Assembly: GCA_026027325.1 (NCBI GenBank)
Contig: JAMSLZ010000008.1
Coordinates: forward strand, 310,001-374,000
DNA from: Actinomucor elegans
Taxonomy: Eukaryota > Mucoromycota > Mucoromycetes > Mucorales > Mucoraceae
DNA length: 64,000 bases
Reading direction: 5' to 3'
A program made the position numbers and the translations under genes. A model generated the notes under the pieces. That model ran no database searches. It saw nothing but the letters and a program-made list of their open reading frames with translations, and was not told the origin of the DNA. This document shows positions 34,462 through 45,587 of this stretch, in pieces. Within the stretch, counting starts at the first letter, position 1. Every line of letters begins with the position of its first letter.

Positions 34462-37400
34462 GTGCATATAATACGTGCAGAGTCCCAACGCTTTTACCTT
34501 TATTTTACTCTTTCGCCTATTTCAACAAGAATAATGCCTGGTGAAAACTGCCCAGTGTGTCAACAGTACTTTACTAAAAAAGAAATAAGAAGGCATATTA
34601 TCAATTGCAGAATGCGACGTGCTTTCAATATATATAGTCAAGTAAAGCAGAAACTTACACTATCTCAGCAAGGTCATTTCGCCAGTAACCCTTATGTATC
34701 AGATGATCTTTTAAACCATGAAACGCAACATCAATCAAGCACTGATATTGTAAATAACAATCCTGCTGATATTTTACGAACAAGCCACTGTGATTTCAGT
34801 AACTCTGTAGATATGAACAGCTTGGATGAATGCGACTCTATAGCGAATGAAGAAGAAAATTCAGAAAAAACTAAGGTAATACAAGAAGGTTGGCGAACAG
34901 TTGGCGCTATAGAAGAAGACGCAATAAAAAAAACCACAGTGGAAGAAATATACTCTAGATTAAGCAAATTCAAAGATACTATTACCCATCCTATTCAGCT
35001 TAAAATCAAGGACGATGGTAAACAGTACATGGATATTTTAAGTCCTCCAGAGAGGAAAAGTCTAGAACTGAAGTATCTCTTAAAAGAAAACAATGTATCA
35101 AAAAGTACGACCGAAAAAATATTCAACTTCTTCAATGAGTACTTAATTGAGATGAATAGTGGTATAGTTATTATTTCCATCTTGCTGCTTTACTACTACC
35201 AGTGTGCTCACTGCTATTCTTATTTTCTTTTATAGAACATCTAAAATTCATCAGCCCGTATAAATGCGAAAGCATTAATAATAATCATATAATCCAACTT
35301 CAAGCTGATAAATATGACATGTGTCCTGAAGGGTGCTACATGTATTACCCTGGTGACAGTCAAACTGCTTGCCCTAGGTTAAGTTGCAAGAGACATCGTT
35401 ATGAAGAGACATCGTCCACATCAACTATCATGGAAGCTAAAGCCAAGCATTACCAACTATCACTTAGTAAGCAGTTGGCCTATTTTATGCTGTCTGAAAA
35501 GAATAGGAAGAAGTTGAAATATAAAGCTACGCGTAGCTCTGTGTATAGTTCAACCGATGAGCTTGATGGCTGCGAGAGAGATATATTGGATGGATTCGCT
35601 TTTAAAAGTAGAAATAGTGACGCCGAAGAAGACTATAACCTCTCGCTCTCGTTCCATTACGATGGATTCCATCCTTTTGACACAGGTGATAATAGTATGG
35701 CAATTATCATGTTTACTATTAATGATATACCACCAGAACAAAGGTACAAAACAAAATAACTTGGCGCTGAAACTTTAATGGATAAATTAAATGCTCTATT
35801 ATAGATTTGATCCAGAAAACAGACTGATCGTTGCCGTCATACCTGGTCCGAGAAAACCCTATGATATCTTTAGTTTCCTTTATCCTACCATCCAGGAGCT
35901 TCTCGTTTTGGAAACAGAAGGCATTATTGTCGAAACAGGAACCTCTTCCATCCGTATAAAGGCCCACTTATTAAACATAATTGGTGATATTCCTGGACTA
36001 TCAGAGCTATGTTTACATGCTGGCCATAATTCTTACCATGGATGCCGCATTTGCAAGATCAAAGGCATTTATTCCAAATCAAAAAGGACTATAGTTTTTC
36101 CTGGAACAAATGAAGCACAAGAGCCCATTGAATACCCATTAAGGACTTCTGAGGATTATCAAAACGGTGACTTGGTAAGAAGCTTAATAAATTAAACAAT
36201 AGTAACTGTATCAGTGTCTAATGCAGTATGATTTGATTAACTATCTAGGCTACTTCACTCAAAGGGAAATTGCCATTTGCATTATTAAAAAGCTTTCATG
36301 GATGTTCATTTTTTGGATTAGATGAGATGCACTTATGGGGAATGAATATAGCCAAGCACATATGGTCCATGATGAAGGATGACTCTCAGAGATTCGGATA
36401 CTATAACCCTTTGTTCCTTCGGAACGCCTATAGAGAAGAAATTGGCAGAGCAATGGTTCAAATACAACGAATGCTTCCAAATGGAGCCATTGATGGTCAA
36501 TTTATAGGTATTAGAGATTAACTCAAGAAACTTAATGCTAATTATTCCAATGAATTAATATCCTTGCTTTTTTCTTCACTTAGATATTTCTTCCAAATCA
36601 GGCCAATCTCGTAGCGTTGACTGGATTGATTTTTTAATGTACATAGTACCCACTTTGGTAGTGGAGGCGTTACGAAAACAACATGCTGATATTTACCAAA
36701 CCGAAAGAAATAGAAAAAAGAAGAGAAAGGTAGCTTCTCCTGTACTGGAAGCTGTTGATGATGCGTGCAATGCTTTGAAATCAATATCCATGGTCTGCAC
36801 TTTGACCCAAAAATTCAACATATATCCAAGTGATCTGTTACGGATTGATGAGTAAGTTTTTTTTTTTGAGAGACTACTACGTGCAGCTATGCTAAGTTTT
36901 CGATAATTTATATCGTCTTTTCATTCTAGATTAGTAAAAAGATGGCATGCGTTCTTACTGCAGAAGATGGGAAAAGATACATTTACCATTAACCAGCATT
37001 ATCTAAAACATTTGTCCTATATTATTTTTCAGCTTGGTCCACTTAGATTGATAAGCGCCCGAACTCTTGAAAGAAGTATTCAAGATGTAAAAAGACATAT
37101 CAAGTCTAAACAAAATCCTCAAAAAAACTCTGTCACTGTTCTAATGGATCACTACACAAAAGCGTATAAAAACTGGCAGATTGGAATTGAAAGCCATAGT
37201 GTTGATGAAGATATGGTATTTAAACCTTCTTCTGCTGACTTAATCAACCAATTATTTCCAACGTGTGATATTAAGCATCTAATCCAGCAATATCTAGCCG
37301 ATCATAATGGTTCCAGTTCAACAGAAGAGGAGTACTCTGTTTCTACTTCTAATACTTACGGTAAAACGAGGAATGGCCAAACCGTTGATATTTCTTCAAG

Positions 37401-37689
37401 AAAACAAAACCAAAAGATAGTTGCATACATATCAGATGATACTATGTCCTTACAATATAATATAGGCCAAGTAAAGCAGTTTATTAGATGGAAAGATCAA
37501 ATACTTGCCTTATTACAACATCAAACGACTTTAGTGTTTGATGGTCAAACATGCTGCTATTATACGCAACCCTATGAAGAAAGGCTCCTATGGAAAATAA
37601 TCAAAGCCAAGGACATAATAGGATATGCTATACTTATACCTTCTTTATTAAATAAAGACAAAACATATGTTGCTTGGAGACCTTATTAA
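34462..37689 (+). CDS. CACTA transposase (Transposase_21/tnp2 family)
   Basis: Six exons (34462-35161, 35236-35743, 35805-36174, 36249-36507, 36584-36851, 36930-37689) read through without a stop: 954 aa from the first ATG, or 930 from the ATG at 34534, which starts MPGENCPVC and may be the true start. An N-terminal C-x2-C...H...C finger (CPVCQQYFTKKEIRRHIINC) probably binds DNA. The core shows the tnp2 pattern: LSFHYDGFHPFD, PPEQRFDPENR, IVAVIPGPRKPYDI, FSFLYPTIQELLVLETEGI, then HLLNIIGDIPGLSEL, AGHNSYHGCRICKIKG and FFGLDEMHLWGMNIAKHIW. These contain the conserved Asp residues and the GH-x-S-x2-GC-x2-C zinc site of the family. It should cut and join the element's ends. Introns are 61-78 bp. 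Confidence 0.88.
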
Positions 37690-37849
37690 ACCAAGTACAT
37701 ATATAAATTTATTCTATACTATCAATGCTGTCTTATATTCGTTGAAACCAGAGCTCTGCTTCACTGTTTAGTTTAACATACAATTTACTCGAACTAGCTC
37801 CATATTCACTCCAATTGGGAAACATGGAAATTCATGGAAAAATAATGGA

Positions 37850-37985
37850 AATAAAAGTTAAGGTGCATTAACCTGGTTTCCAAGTTGCCATGAAATTCAC
37901 TTTATTTCACTTTAAATTCAGGTGAAAGCACTAATTCACTTGAAATTCACTTGATTTTGCCATGAATTCACTTTATTTCACTTTT
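37850..37985. repeat. Right subterminal repeats of the CACTA element
   Basis: Repeated TTTATTTCACTTT, GAAATTCACTT and CCATGAATTCACTT motifs, inverse of the GTGAATT motifs of the left end but without the regular 39-bp units. The two ends are thus related in motif and different in arrangement. Confidence 0.85.
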
Positions 37986-37999
37986 TTTTTCCCATAGTG
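37986..37999 (-). repeat. Right terminal inverted repeat of the CACTA element
   Basis: TTTTTCCCATAGTG, perfect inverse of 32761-32774, followed by TTA (38000-38002). Confidence 0.93.
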
Positions 38000-38359
38000 T
38001 TACTGCTAGAATCGACAACATTCCAAATGTCACTTTTAGCAGCATAGAGTGCCAAGGAATACAATGTATATTGATAAAGACTGTGCTAAATTACAATACG
38101 CATTTGATAACGTGAATCTTGTTGAATTTTTATCTAAGCTCATAGTTTCCTTTGATGTGAATTTGATTTATTCGATTTTCGAAATACGATTGTTACTATC
38201 TGTTGTATTTTTGGTATTAGAAGTTCTAAAAAGACATGATTCAATACCCTAAATATAAAGAAGTTTAATTGCTCATAGATTATGTCCCTCTCCATGTTCC
38301 ACAAAATAAAAAGATCCTCGAGAATTTGGTCTTAGTGGTTCAGGAATAATTCAATTTCA

Positions 38360-38810
38360 ACATCTCTAGATCTCTCAATCGATCATGGCCAAATGTGGCA
38401 TCTCGTTACTTGTTCATTCTAAAAATAAAATAACGAAACCTACTAGAACCATGATATAACTAATGAGCAATGGGTATATCACTATTTAATAAGTAGCAGT
38501 AAATTACATATATTTCGTATAAACAAGTTTTGTAGATCAACAGATCTCGACCGATTCCAGTTTAAAACTGCATCTAATTACCTATACAAGTTTCAAATGA
38601 TCTGATACATATTTTAAAGCATTTTTTAAACTGAAGGCTGATTAGAATATTACAAGTACTAATATTTAATTTGTAAATGACATACGTCTCAGATAGTTTG
38701 AATCAAATGATTAATAGATCCCTTTTGCAATCTCGGTTTAAGGTTGCACCTGATGACTATTGCAAAGTTAAAACGAGGTGCTACAATTACTAGGACTTCA
38801 AATCAATAAT
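38360..38810 (+). repeat. Dispersed degenerate repeat, three tandem copies
   Basis: Copies start near 38362 (TAGATCTCTCAATCGATCAT), 38537 (AGATCTCGACCGATTCCAG) and 38712 (TAGATCCCTTTTGCAATCTC). The spacing is very close to 175 bp, the clearest view of the family's period. Each continues into a GTGGCATCTC / CTGCATCTAATT / GTTGCACCTGATGA block. Confidence 0.68.
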
Positions 38811-40495
38811 AACGCCTCGTTCTTTGAAGTAACTTATGTAGAATTATTAATATATTTCCTTCATTTTTTTAATGAGGTGGCCCTGTTTCTTGATTTGACG
38901 ATATGGTGGTAAGGTTTACTTGTAAAAATTACTAAGCCAAAGGCAGTAACGGTATACTACAGTAATAATGACTTATTCTCAAGTCCTACCGAATCATTTC
39001 AATTGCAATCGTAGAGTCAGCTGTATACATATGTAATGTTTTTTCATTATCATTGGAAATTTGAAAGCACTTGATTACCCATAATCTCGTTTTCAGCAAC
39101 CATGCTTGCCTTTATGCCAATTCATTGAAATAAACATTATTTATTCCGAGCTTCAAAAAATACTGATATGTAATGAGATGGGTTTCGGTACATGTGGTCC
39201 CTATGAAATTCGCTCAAGGGTTCCGTATTTGATCCAAAACATCGTTCGGTTTATGTGCTTTCTCAAGTAATAACATATTAAGGAGAGGTATACTCGTGTT
39301 GGTATTGTGCAATAGTATTGACTGCCGAATGCAGTTATCTAAATCTCGTTTTGATCTACAAAGTGCTTGAGCAAATAACGAAAAATGTAAATAATTCCAT
39401 ACTACATAGTAAAGTTCGATCATACGACTTAATCGACGTTTGATACTCGAAACCATATATCTTTTAAATATAGCTGGCCGGATTGATATCAGTCATTAGA
39501 TAGCATTTGCCGCTGAAGGAGCATGTCATCAATCAATGATTTGAGGTCCAGGCCAAAACATAATCCTGTTAATTGCATATCTAGGATTACAGATACACCG
39601 ATAAACTTGGCCTTGTTGTGTGTACTATATCCTTTATTACGCTATATGCTTGAACATCCAGACAGTTCGCTAAATATAGATGACCAGTTTCTTTATGGAT
39701 GCTTCCGTAGTTTTAACAACTAAGAAGACAATAAAATCTAGTTAGCTACTCTCCTACATAGAGTGTCAATTATCCAGTAGCTGCAACTGACCGATTAAGT
39801 CATTCTACTCCTGCTTCCATTCTATTATTAAACCCATAATGGTCTCGGTTAGTGACAAAAGGAAAGTCGCGGACAAATGGATGAAGCTCATGAAAGGTAA
39901 ATTTAAGGAGGATTTATGTGTCAACTTTAAGCCAAGAGAGCTACACGATTGCATCGTCTTCTAAATACGTATTCTAAAGACATTGCCCTCCAGCACATAA
40001 GTCCTTCAAAACAACCTATATAATGTGATATTTTATGAATCTACAGCCACCATATTGCTCCAAGAAAGCTGAAACTAGGTTATGAGACGCTTCTAACTGT
40101 GGTTACACGCGGATGTAGAAACATCAAGGGGGACATCAACGGTAAAAAAAAAAAAAAAATTTGAAAACGCGCACTTTAAATTATGGTGGCACTACGTTTT
40201 ATTTATACTAAATAGCGTGCCAGTTAACGTTGTTCTTTATGCTGTATCACGTCGATCATAGGAGCAAATGCTTATCTATTTCGTAAAATATATCTTTTAT
40301 TGATAACAGATACATAGGTAGTAATGATATTGGCTTGATATATTGAATAGCTACTCTGTGTGGTTTTATTTGGTACAAGTAGCACATAAAATATATAATG
40401 CATTTATGACTTGGAATAGGAGGTATCGGCGAGGAGATGATCCGTGTTATAGGGGCCAAAGCGTTGCGTGAAGCGTATAGAGAAGATCCAATGAG

Positions 40496-40503
40496 TATAT
40501 AAA
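40496..40503 (+). promoter_or_regulatory. TATA box of the small secreted-protein gene
   Basis: TATATAAA ends 64 bp before the ATG at 40568, a strong canonical TATA element at a sensible distance. It suggests a highly or inducibly expressed gene. Confidence 0.65.
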
Positions 40504-40567
40504 GAGCTCAAGTTTTACTTGAAAACCTACTTTATTCAAATCAATCAATCAACTCTAACAATCAAAA

Positions 40568-40846
40568 ATGAAGCTCACCTCTATTCTCGCTATTGCTTTC
40601 TGTGTCGTTGCTGTTTCTGCTGCTCCTGGTCGCGGTAATGGTCGTGGCAGAGGCCGTGGTTATGGTCGTGGTGGTAGATTTAACCAAGAAAATCACAGCA
40701 AGCACATCAACAAGTCTGTTAATCAAAACATTGGTAGCGTTGGTTCCACTGGTGGCAGCCGTGGTTTGATTGGTTCTGTTGCCGTAGATGCCCTTAGCAA
40801 GAAGACAACCACCAACAATGTTTCTCAAAACGGTGTTGTTAACTAA
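40568..40846 (+). CDS. Small secreted Gly/Arg-rich protein
   Basis: A single 92-aa ORF without introns. It begins with a clear signal peptide (MKLTSILAIAFCVVAVSAAP, cleavage likely after VSA), then a Gly/Arg-rich stretch GRGNGRGRGRGYGRGGRF, then an Asn/Ser/Gly/Lys-rich tail ending NGVVN. No Cys is present in the mature part. A TATA box lies upstream and AATAAA at 40904-40909 downstream, so it looks like a compact, well-expressed gene. The basic mature peptide could bind wall polysaccharide, nucleic acid or membranes; I do not recognise a family and do not assign a function. It converges with the ataxin-3 gene, 80 bp away. Confidence 0.8.
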   Translation: MKLTSILAIAFCVVAVSAAPGRGNGRGRGRGYGRGGRFNQENHSKHINKSVNQNIGSVGSTGGSRGLIGSVAVDALSKKTTTNNVSQNGVVN

Positions 40847-40903
40847 GCTGTTGTAACCCGTAGTACTTTTATATCTTGTAATATACAAGCATTGTTTCAA
40901 CTC

Positions 40904-40909
40904 AATAAA
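40904..40909 (+). terminator. AATAAA polyadenylation signal
   Basis: Exact AATAAA 58 bp after the stop of the small secreted-protein gene. Confidence 0.5.
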
Positions 40910-40926
40910 CATCTTTTATTTAAACA

Positions 40927-41972
40927 CTAAGCTCCAAATCTTGCTAATCTCTTTCTTCTGATTTCTTCCATATCATTCTTAACAGTAGGCTTGGTATCTT
41001 CCATGCTTGCTTGAATGGCTTTTGCAAGCATTGCTTCCTCATCCTCTTCAGTTATTTCTGGAGACGATGAACTAACCAACGAGTAGCCAGTGCCTGAAAA
41101 AGGAACCAAGCTTGATAATGGCTTATCCTCTAATTGTTCGCCTTGAGGCCTAATCAAGGTCCTAGCTTTACGATCGGCTCGAGATTCCGGTATGGCACCC
41201 TTGACAGCAAAAATAGAATAGCCTTCGCGTTCAATTTGGTCCAGCATCATTGCCAAATAGTTCTCGCCTAGATACGTGGGTCCAGATTGAGTTGAATCTA
41301 AATTATACCAACGGTATGGTAAAGAGAACTTGCGCAGCGTAAACCAATGGTTTTGTAGATTACAAATATATGCGTTTTGTTTCCTATACACAGCTCAGTG
41401 AGCATAAATGCATACGCTATACATATATATATATATATAATATACACTGGTTCTTTTCTTGCTTGCTCCATTTCTTTTGATTTCCATGGTATTAGTTCCA
41501 AATTCCAAATCTCGAGTGCTTTTTGAAGTACCTAAGTATATGAATTAAAAAAAAATGCTTTGCAGTAGTTTTCTCACTTTACTTGGATCGAGAAATAGCC
41601 AGAATCATCATAGTTTTGACTCTCGCTGCCTTGTTTGCTGCCTCCAACGAGCTGCTCTTCTAAATCCAGCTTTCGACCTATTTCTGCCAAATCAACGGCG
41701 GTAAAGTAATTACCTTATATTTTATGTTAGTAGCCGGACGGGGTTTATTGATCTAATATCTAGTATACCTTGCAGTAGAACGCTAAAAAAAAAAAAGGAA
41801 TGTCAATGTTGATTGTAATTAGTCTTCATTTCTCATTCTATTACTTCAAAGCATGTTGTGCACAAAGATTATCTTGTTGTTGCTACCAAGTTTTATGGGA
41901 ATGAGAGATATGTGCTTGACATAACGAATAGACAGTTACCTTTTCAAAGTAGATCTCGGAAACAAGGTCCAT
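40927..41972 (-). CDS. Ataxin-3-like Josephin deubiquitinase
   Basis: Six exons (41940-41972, 41845-41882, 41769-41782, 41583-41713, 41446-41531, 40927-41383) encode 252 aa. The Josephin cysteine-protease triad is intact: Cys18 in QQQDNLCAQHALN, His113 in NLQNHWFTLRKF and Asn128 in WYNLDS. Two regions of the family follow, YLAMMLDQIEREGYSIFAVKG and a single ubiquitin-interacting motif EEDEEAMLAKAIQASMED. Ataxin-3 trims ubiquitin chains and works with p97/Cdc48. There is no polyQ tract. The third exon is only 14 nt (a micro-exon coding VLLQ plus split codons), required to rebuild the conserved NVLLQGNYF. It is preceded by the PKA-R gene on the same strand with only 129 bp between. Confidence 0.92.
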
Positions 41973-42101
41973 TGTATTAAGAGAAATGAATTTATTATAT
42001 ATAAAAGAAGGAAAAGGGGCTAGAATAACGCGTAATGCTTTCGTATTCTATAGGAAAGGTTATGCGCCGTTTTAAAATACAATAGAAGAATATATATAGG
42101 A

Positions 42102-43413
42102 TTACTGGTTGGCTTGTTGGAGTACAGCATGATAGTTTTCTGAATTACGCTTCAGGATATCCATGACAGGACCTAATAATCGAATGAAAGCCTTTTTACT
42201 CAGTGTAGCGCATACGAGACGGCCTTTAGCGATGACAGTGGCAGCGCGAGGTTCATCGTTTAAAAGTGCAAGCTCTATTTCAAAAAGTTTAGTGCATCAT
42301 ACATTTTTACGTAATCTCATACACTACCTCCAAAGTAATCACCCTTTTTACCAACCATTACTTCTTGTTGAGTACCATCAGGCAAAGACTTGTAAAAAAT
42401 GGCTTCACCGCTTTCAATTAAATAAAAGTTATCGCCAGCATCACCTTCGCGAATCACTACCTCTTTATCATTAAAACTGACAGATTCTAAAGCATCAGCA
42501 ATCTTGTGACGTTCATAAATTTCCAATGATTTAAAGATGGGTACTTCTTCCAAGAAGCGTTCATACATGCGTCTCTTCCGAGCTGTATTCTCCATCAAGA
42601 TGGAGCGGAAAGTGACACGATCTAACGCATAGAGCACGCAGTCTGTGACTGCAATAATGGAAGCAGCACGAGGAGCATTGTACATCAAGGCCAATTCACC
42701 AAAACTACCGCCAGGACCATACGAAGTAACCTTTTTACCATTGATAAAACAGTCCAAATTACCAGACTCGACAATATAAAAGTAATCACCAACAGCGCCT
42801 TGTTCAATGACATGCGAGTTTACAGGCAGTTGTTTCTCTACCATAGCATTTATTACGTCTATGTATTGCTCTTCATCCAAGTTTTTGAACAAAAAGTTAT
42901 TACTGATAGCAGCACGAATACGGGCGCGCTGTTCGTCACTCTTAGGAATCACTATTTTGACAAAGTCCTCTGTATTATTAGAAGGTTGCATGGATTCAGC
43001 ACTGACAGAGGTACGACGGCCTCGATTAGGAGGTGGTACAGAGAGATTGGGCATAGTGTCGGCTATTGTGTCTCTTTCTTCATCTTCATCTTCGTCCTGC
43101 ATATGTTGATCGAACCCATGAGGATTAAAATCGGGTCCTAAGCTGCTATTGGTAGCTTATGAAAACCATCAGCTACGAGTAATAGTATATATATATGTGT
43201 GTTTGTAATTATATTACCAAGAGGATGCTGATCATATTGGCGGGATTCAGCGCGTTCGTCTTCCAGCTTTTTCAGAAAAAAAGTGGCACAAAACTGTACA
43301 AGATCTTCTGGATGATGCTCTGCAACTTGATTATTTAATTCATTTATTAAAGCAGTGTACTCTTCACTATCAAATTGCTGAGAAAAAGGATGTATATCTT
43401 GAGGATGCGACAT
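42102..43413 (-). CDS. cAMP-dependent protein kinase regulatory subunit
   Basis: Three exons (43218-43413, 42328-43137, 42102-42274) encode 392 aa. Parts in order: N-terminal dimerisation/docking domain (YTALINELNNQVAEHHPEDL), acidic linker, pseudosubstrate/inhibitor site RRTSV (106-110) with Ser at the phosphoacceptor position as in type II subunits, and two cyclic-nucleotide-binding domains with phosphate-binding cassettes FGELALMYNAPRAAS (211-225) and GELALLNDEPRAAT (336-349). Both cassettes keep the Glu and Arg that hold cAMP. It inhibits the PKA catalytic subunit until cAMP binds; in Mucorales the PKA pathway controls germination and yeast-hypha dimorphism (established for Mucor). Acceptor of exon 2 was chosen as the only AG that keeps the frame. 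Confidence 0.95.
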
Positions 43414-44131
43414 GGTTTATATGAGAGAAAAAGAAGAAGAAGAAAAAAAAAGGAAAATATTTAAAAAAAAAAAAAAAAAAAAATTAAAAGAGAGCGAAAA
43501 CAATTCAAGTTCAGAATTGCTTACCCTTTTGTTTAGTATTTACGCGTTTTGGAGCTGCTCAATAAGGTTCCTCAGTATATTTGGTTGAGTTCACTTGAAA
43601 CATCCACTTGACTAGAGCTTATACAACCTTATAATAAAGACTACATTTGCATATAAAGCAACTGCTATGTATTGCCTCAAACATTGATAAACCCCTGCCA
43701 AGTTGCTTGACGTAATTAGTTGCTCAAAAGAGAGCTTTGAGTCAGTCAATGCCATTGTATCGATACTCCGAATGGTGCCAGAGAAATGACGTTTTGTATC
43801 CATTCACACTAGTAACTTTACTGATAGCCACGTGCATCTTATTTATGAATATAATATCTTTATTGGCATATTACCTCTGTTTCTTACCTTGGAAAACAAA
43901 AAGCAAACACTCTGATTTAATGATATTCCCCCGCCAAAATGCCGCTCTCAGTCATATTTTACTGTTTCCTGATTGGATTTTGTACATTTCCACTACATAC
44001 CCATTACTTAGAAAAGCTCGAGACTTCTTATTGGACTAAAAAAGAGTTATTAGTTGTAATGAAGATTATGCATGAACAAATGTATGCAATCCGATTAATA
44101 CAACAAGGATATCCAAGTTAAATCTAAGTCT

Positions 44132-44210
44132 TACTAGATGCAGCATTTCATTTCAAACATGAGCTACTGATTAAATGCAACATTAAACCAAGATTGATCG
44201 AGACATCTAC
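44132..44210 (-). repeat. Dispersed degenerate repeat, single copy, reverse orientation
   Basis: On the minus strand: TGTCTCGATCAATCTTGG, TTTAATGTTGCATTTAATCA, GTAGCTCATGTTTGAAATGA and GCTGCATCTAGTAAG, the most complete match to the family's block order. Confidence 0.68.
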
Positions 44211-44859
44211 AAATATTGAAAATGAGCCGAAATGCGAAAAATTCTTAGGATTATATCCCTTACATTCACCTTTTTAAATCAAAGAAATTAGGGAATGTAG
44301 ATCTTGTTTCAGTGGTTTAGTATCCAAGTGATACAGATTCATCATATTCAAGATTGTACAAATGTAATTTTTTTTTTTTTTTATATTTTATTAAATATGT
44401 ACTCGAGTTATTACTGTAAAATACCAACATTTGAAGCTAACTGACTTTTATTATAAATAAAACCTATAACTTCATTTTTAGTACTCCAGAGAATGAAAAG
44501 TTTCAACAGGAAGAATTTCAAATGAGCACATATAGATTGGTTGAAAGTGAATGAATAGAAGAAAATATGTAGAAAGAGTTCAATTGTACACTTGACTGAT
44601 ATAATGTACATGCTTTATCTCTATAAGTCTATAAAGCGCTTTTTGATAAAAAAAAATGATGGTTTGATTGAGTATTTTATATTCAATAAAGTGATAAAAA
44701 CATACTTTTGTATAATCTTTGTTGCGTTAAATCCGTGTGATCAATCTAAAAACTATACTTTTTAAACTTGACATACGAGTCTCAAAAGAACCTTTTACTG
44801 ATTTAATAAATAGGCCTACGGAAGTAATTTCACTTTTGGCTCATTTTCAACGTCTGTAA

Positions 44860-45270
44860 GTCTTTCAAGCAATCTCAATCTAATATCGCGTCTGATTAGT
44901 AGTCTATGCTCAAAATAAACTGAAACGTTCGTTTAACTGAAGTATCATCATTACTGGCTATAAACTACATAAATTTCTTGCAACTAATAAATCTAATAAT
45001 GTTATAGATCTCTTGATGTATCTCAGTTTAATATTACCTCTAATGAATAACCTGCACTTATAATGAGACATCATATCTATAGGAATTTCCGCTTAACTGA
45101 AATACAATTAATAAATTCTGCTTGCTAATGAATAGTTGACGATCGTATGTGCTTTATTTGCCATTAAGTACTCAATTCCAGACTGGAAGGCGATTTTTAC
45201 CACAATATCGCATCTGCTTAGTATTGACCGTTCAGAATAACTCACTGAATATATTAGAATCTCAGAAATA
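44860..45270 (+). repeat. Dispersed degenerate repeat, three tandem copies
   Basis: Copies near 44860 (CAATCTAATATCGCGTCTGA, then TAGTCTATGCTCAAAATAA), 45010 (AGATCTCTTGATGTATCTCA, then GTTTAATATTACCTCTAATG) and 45175 (ACAATATCGCATCTGCTTAG, then GACCGTTCAGAATAA). Period about 150-165 bp. Confidence 0.65.
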
Positions 45271-45587
45271 TTCATACAAAGCATTATAAAATAAATAACC
45301 GCCTATGATCTTACCCTTTTCACGATCTCATCTACACAACTATCACGACTAACCATGTGCTTCTTAAATAGTCAAATCACTAAATAAATAGGCGCACAAC
45401 AATCATGATAATAGTGATGTTGGGGAACCAAGCAAACAGTTGCACAACCTAAATATTTAATCAATACATATGCAATCCATAGCGCCCAGTTTGTTTGAAT
45501 TTTAGTATAAATATTAAGCTTTTTTTTTTTTTTTTTTTTTTGAAAACAATCCTTTTCTTCTTACAAACTTTACTAAAAAAACTGATA

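Larger units (their letters stand above)
32758..38002. mobile_element. Complete CACTA (En/Spm-type) DNA transposon with TTA target duplication
   Basis: The element proper is 32761-37999 (5,239 bp). Its left end reads CACTATGGGAAAAA and its right end is the exact inverse, TTTTTCCCATAGTG, giving 14-bp terminal inverted repeats that start with the CACTA signature. It is flanked by TTA at 32758-32760 and 38000-38002, a 3-bp target-site duplication as this superfamily makes. Inside each end are many short subterminal repeats built on AATTCAC/GTGAATT. It carries a spliced tnp2-type transposase gene on the plus strand and a second spliced gene on the minus strand, both without internal stops. Intact genes, perfect TIRs and TSD suggest recent insertion and possible autonomy. 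Confidence 0.92.
38003..40567. other. Intergenic gap with a repeat array
   Basis: 2.6 kb between the transposon and the small secreted-protein gene. About 38360-38810 is an array of the dispersed repeat. Two short back-to-back ORFs (39214-39456 on minus, 80 codons; 39523-39723 on plus, 66 codons) look mildly coding but have no recognisable domain. Confidence 0.5.
43414..45587. other. Intergenic gap, divergent promoters, repeats
   Basis: 2.2 kb between divergent PKA-R and cyclophilin genes. It carries a run of 21 A (about 43463), one reverse repeat copy (44132-44210), an array of three forward copies (44860-45270) and a run of 22 T just before the cyclophilin start (45520-45541). A plus-strand ORF from the ATG near 43752 to 44039 would encode a ~95-residue protein with one membrane helix; the adjacent frame stays open to 44121. 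It might be a frameshifted relic, and I see no homologue. Confidence 0.5.

Noticed and set aside
40562..40912. 116-codon minus ORF over the small secreted-protein gene
   Set aside because: Antisense shadow; the plus frame has signal peptide, TATA box and poly(A) signal.
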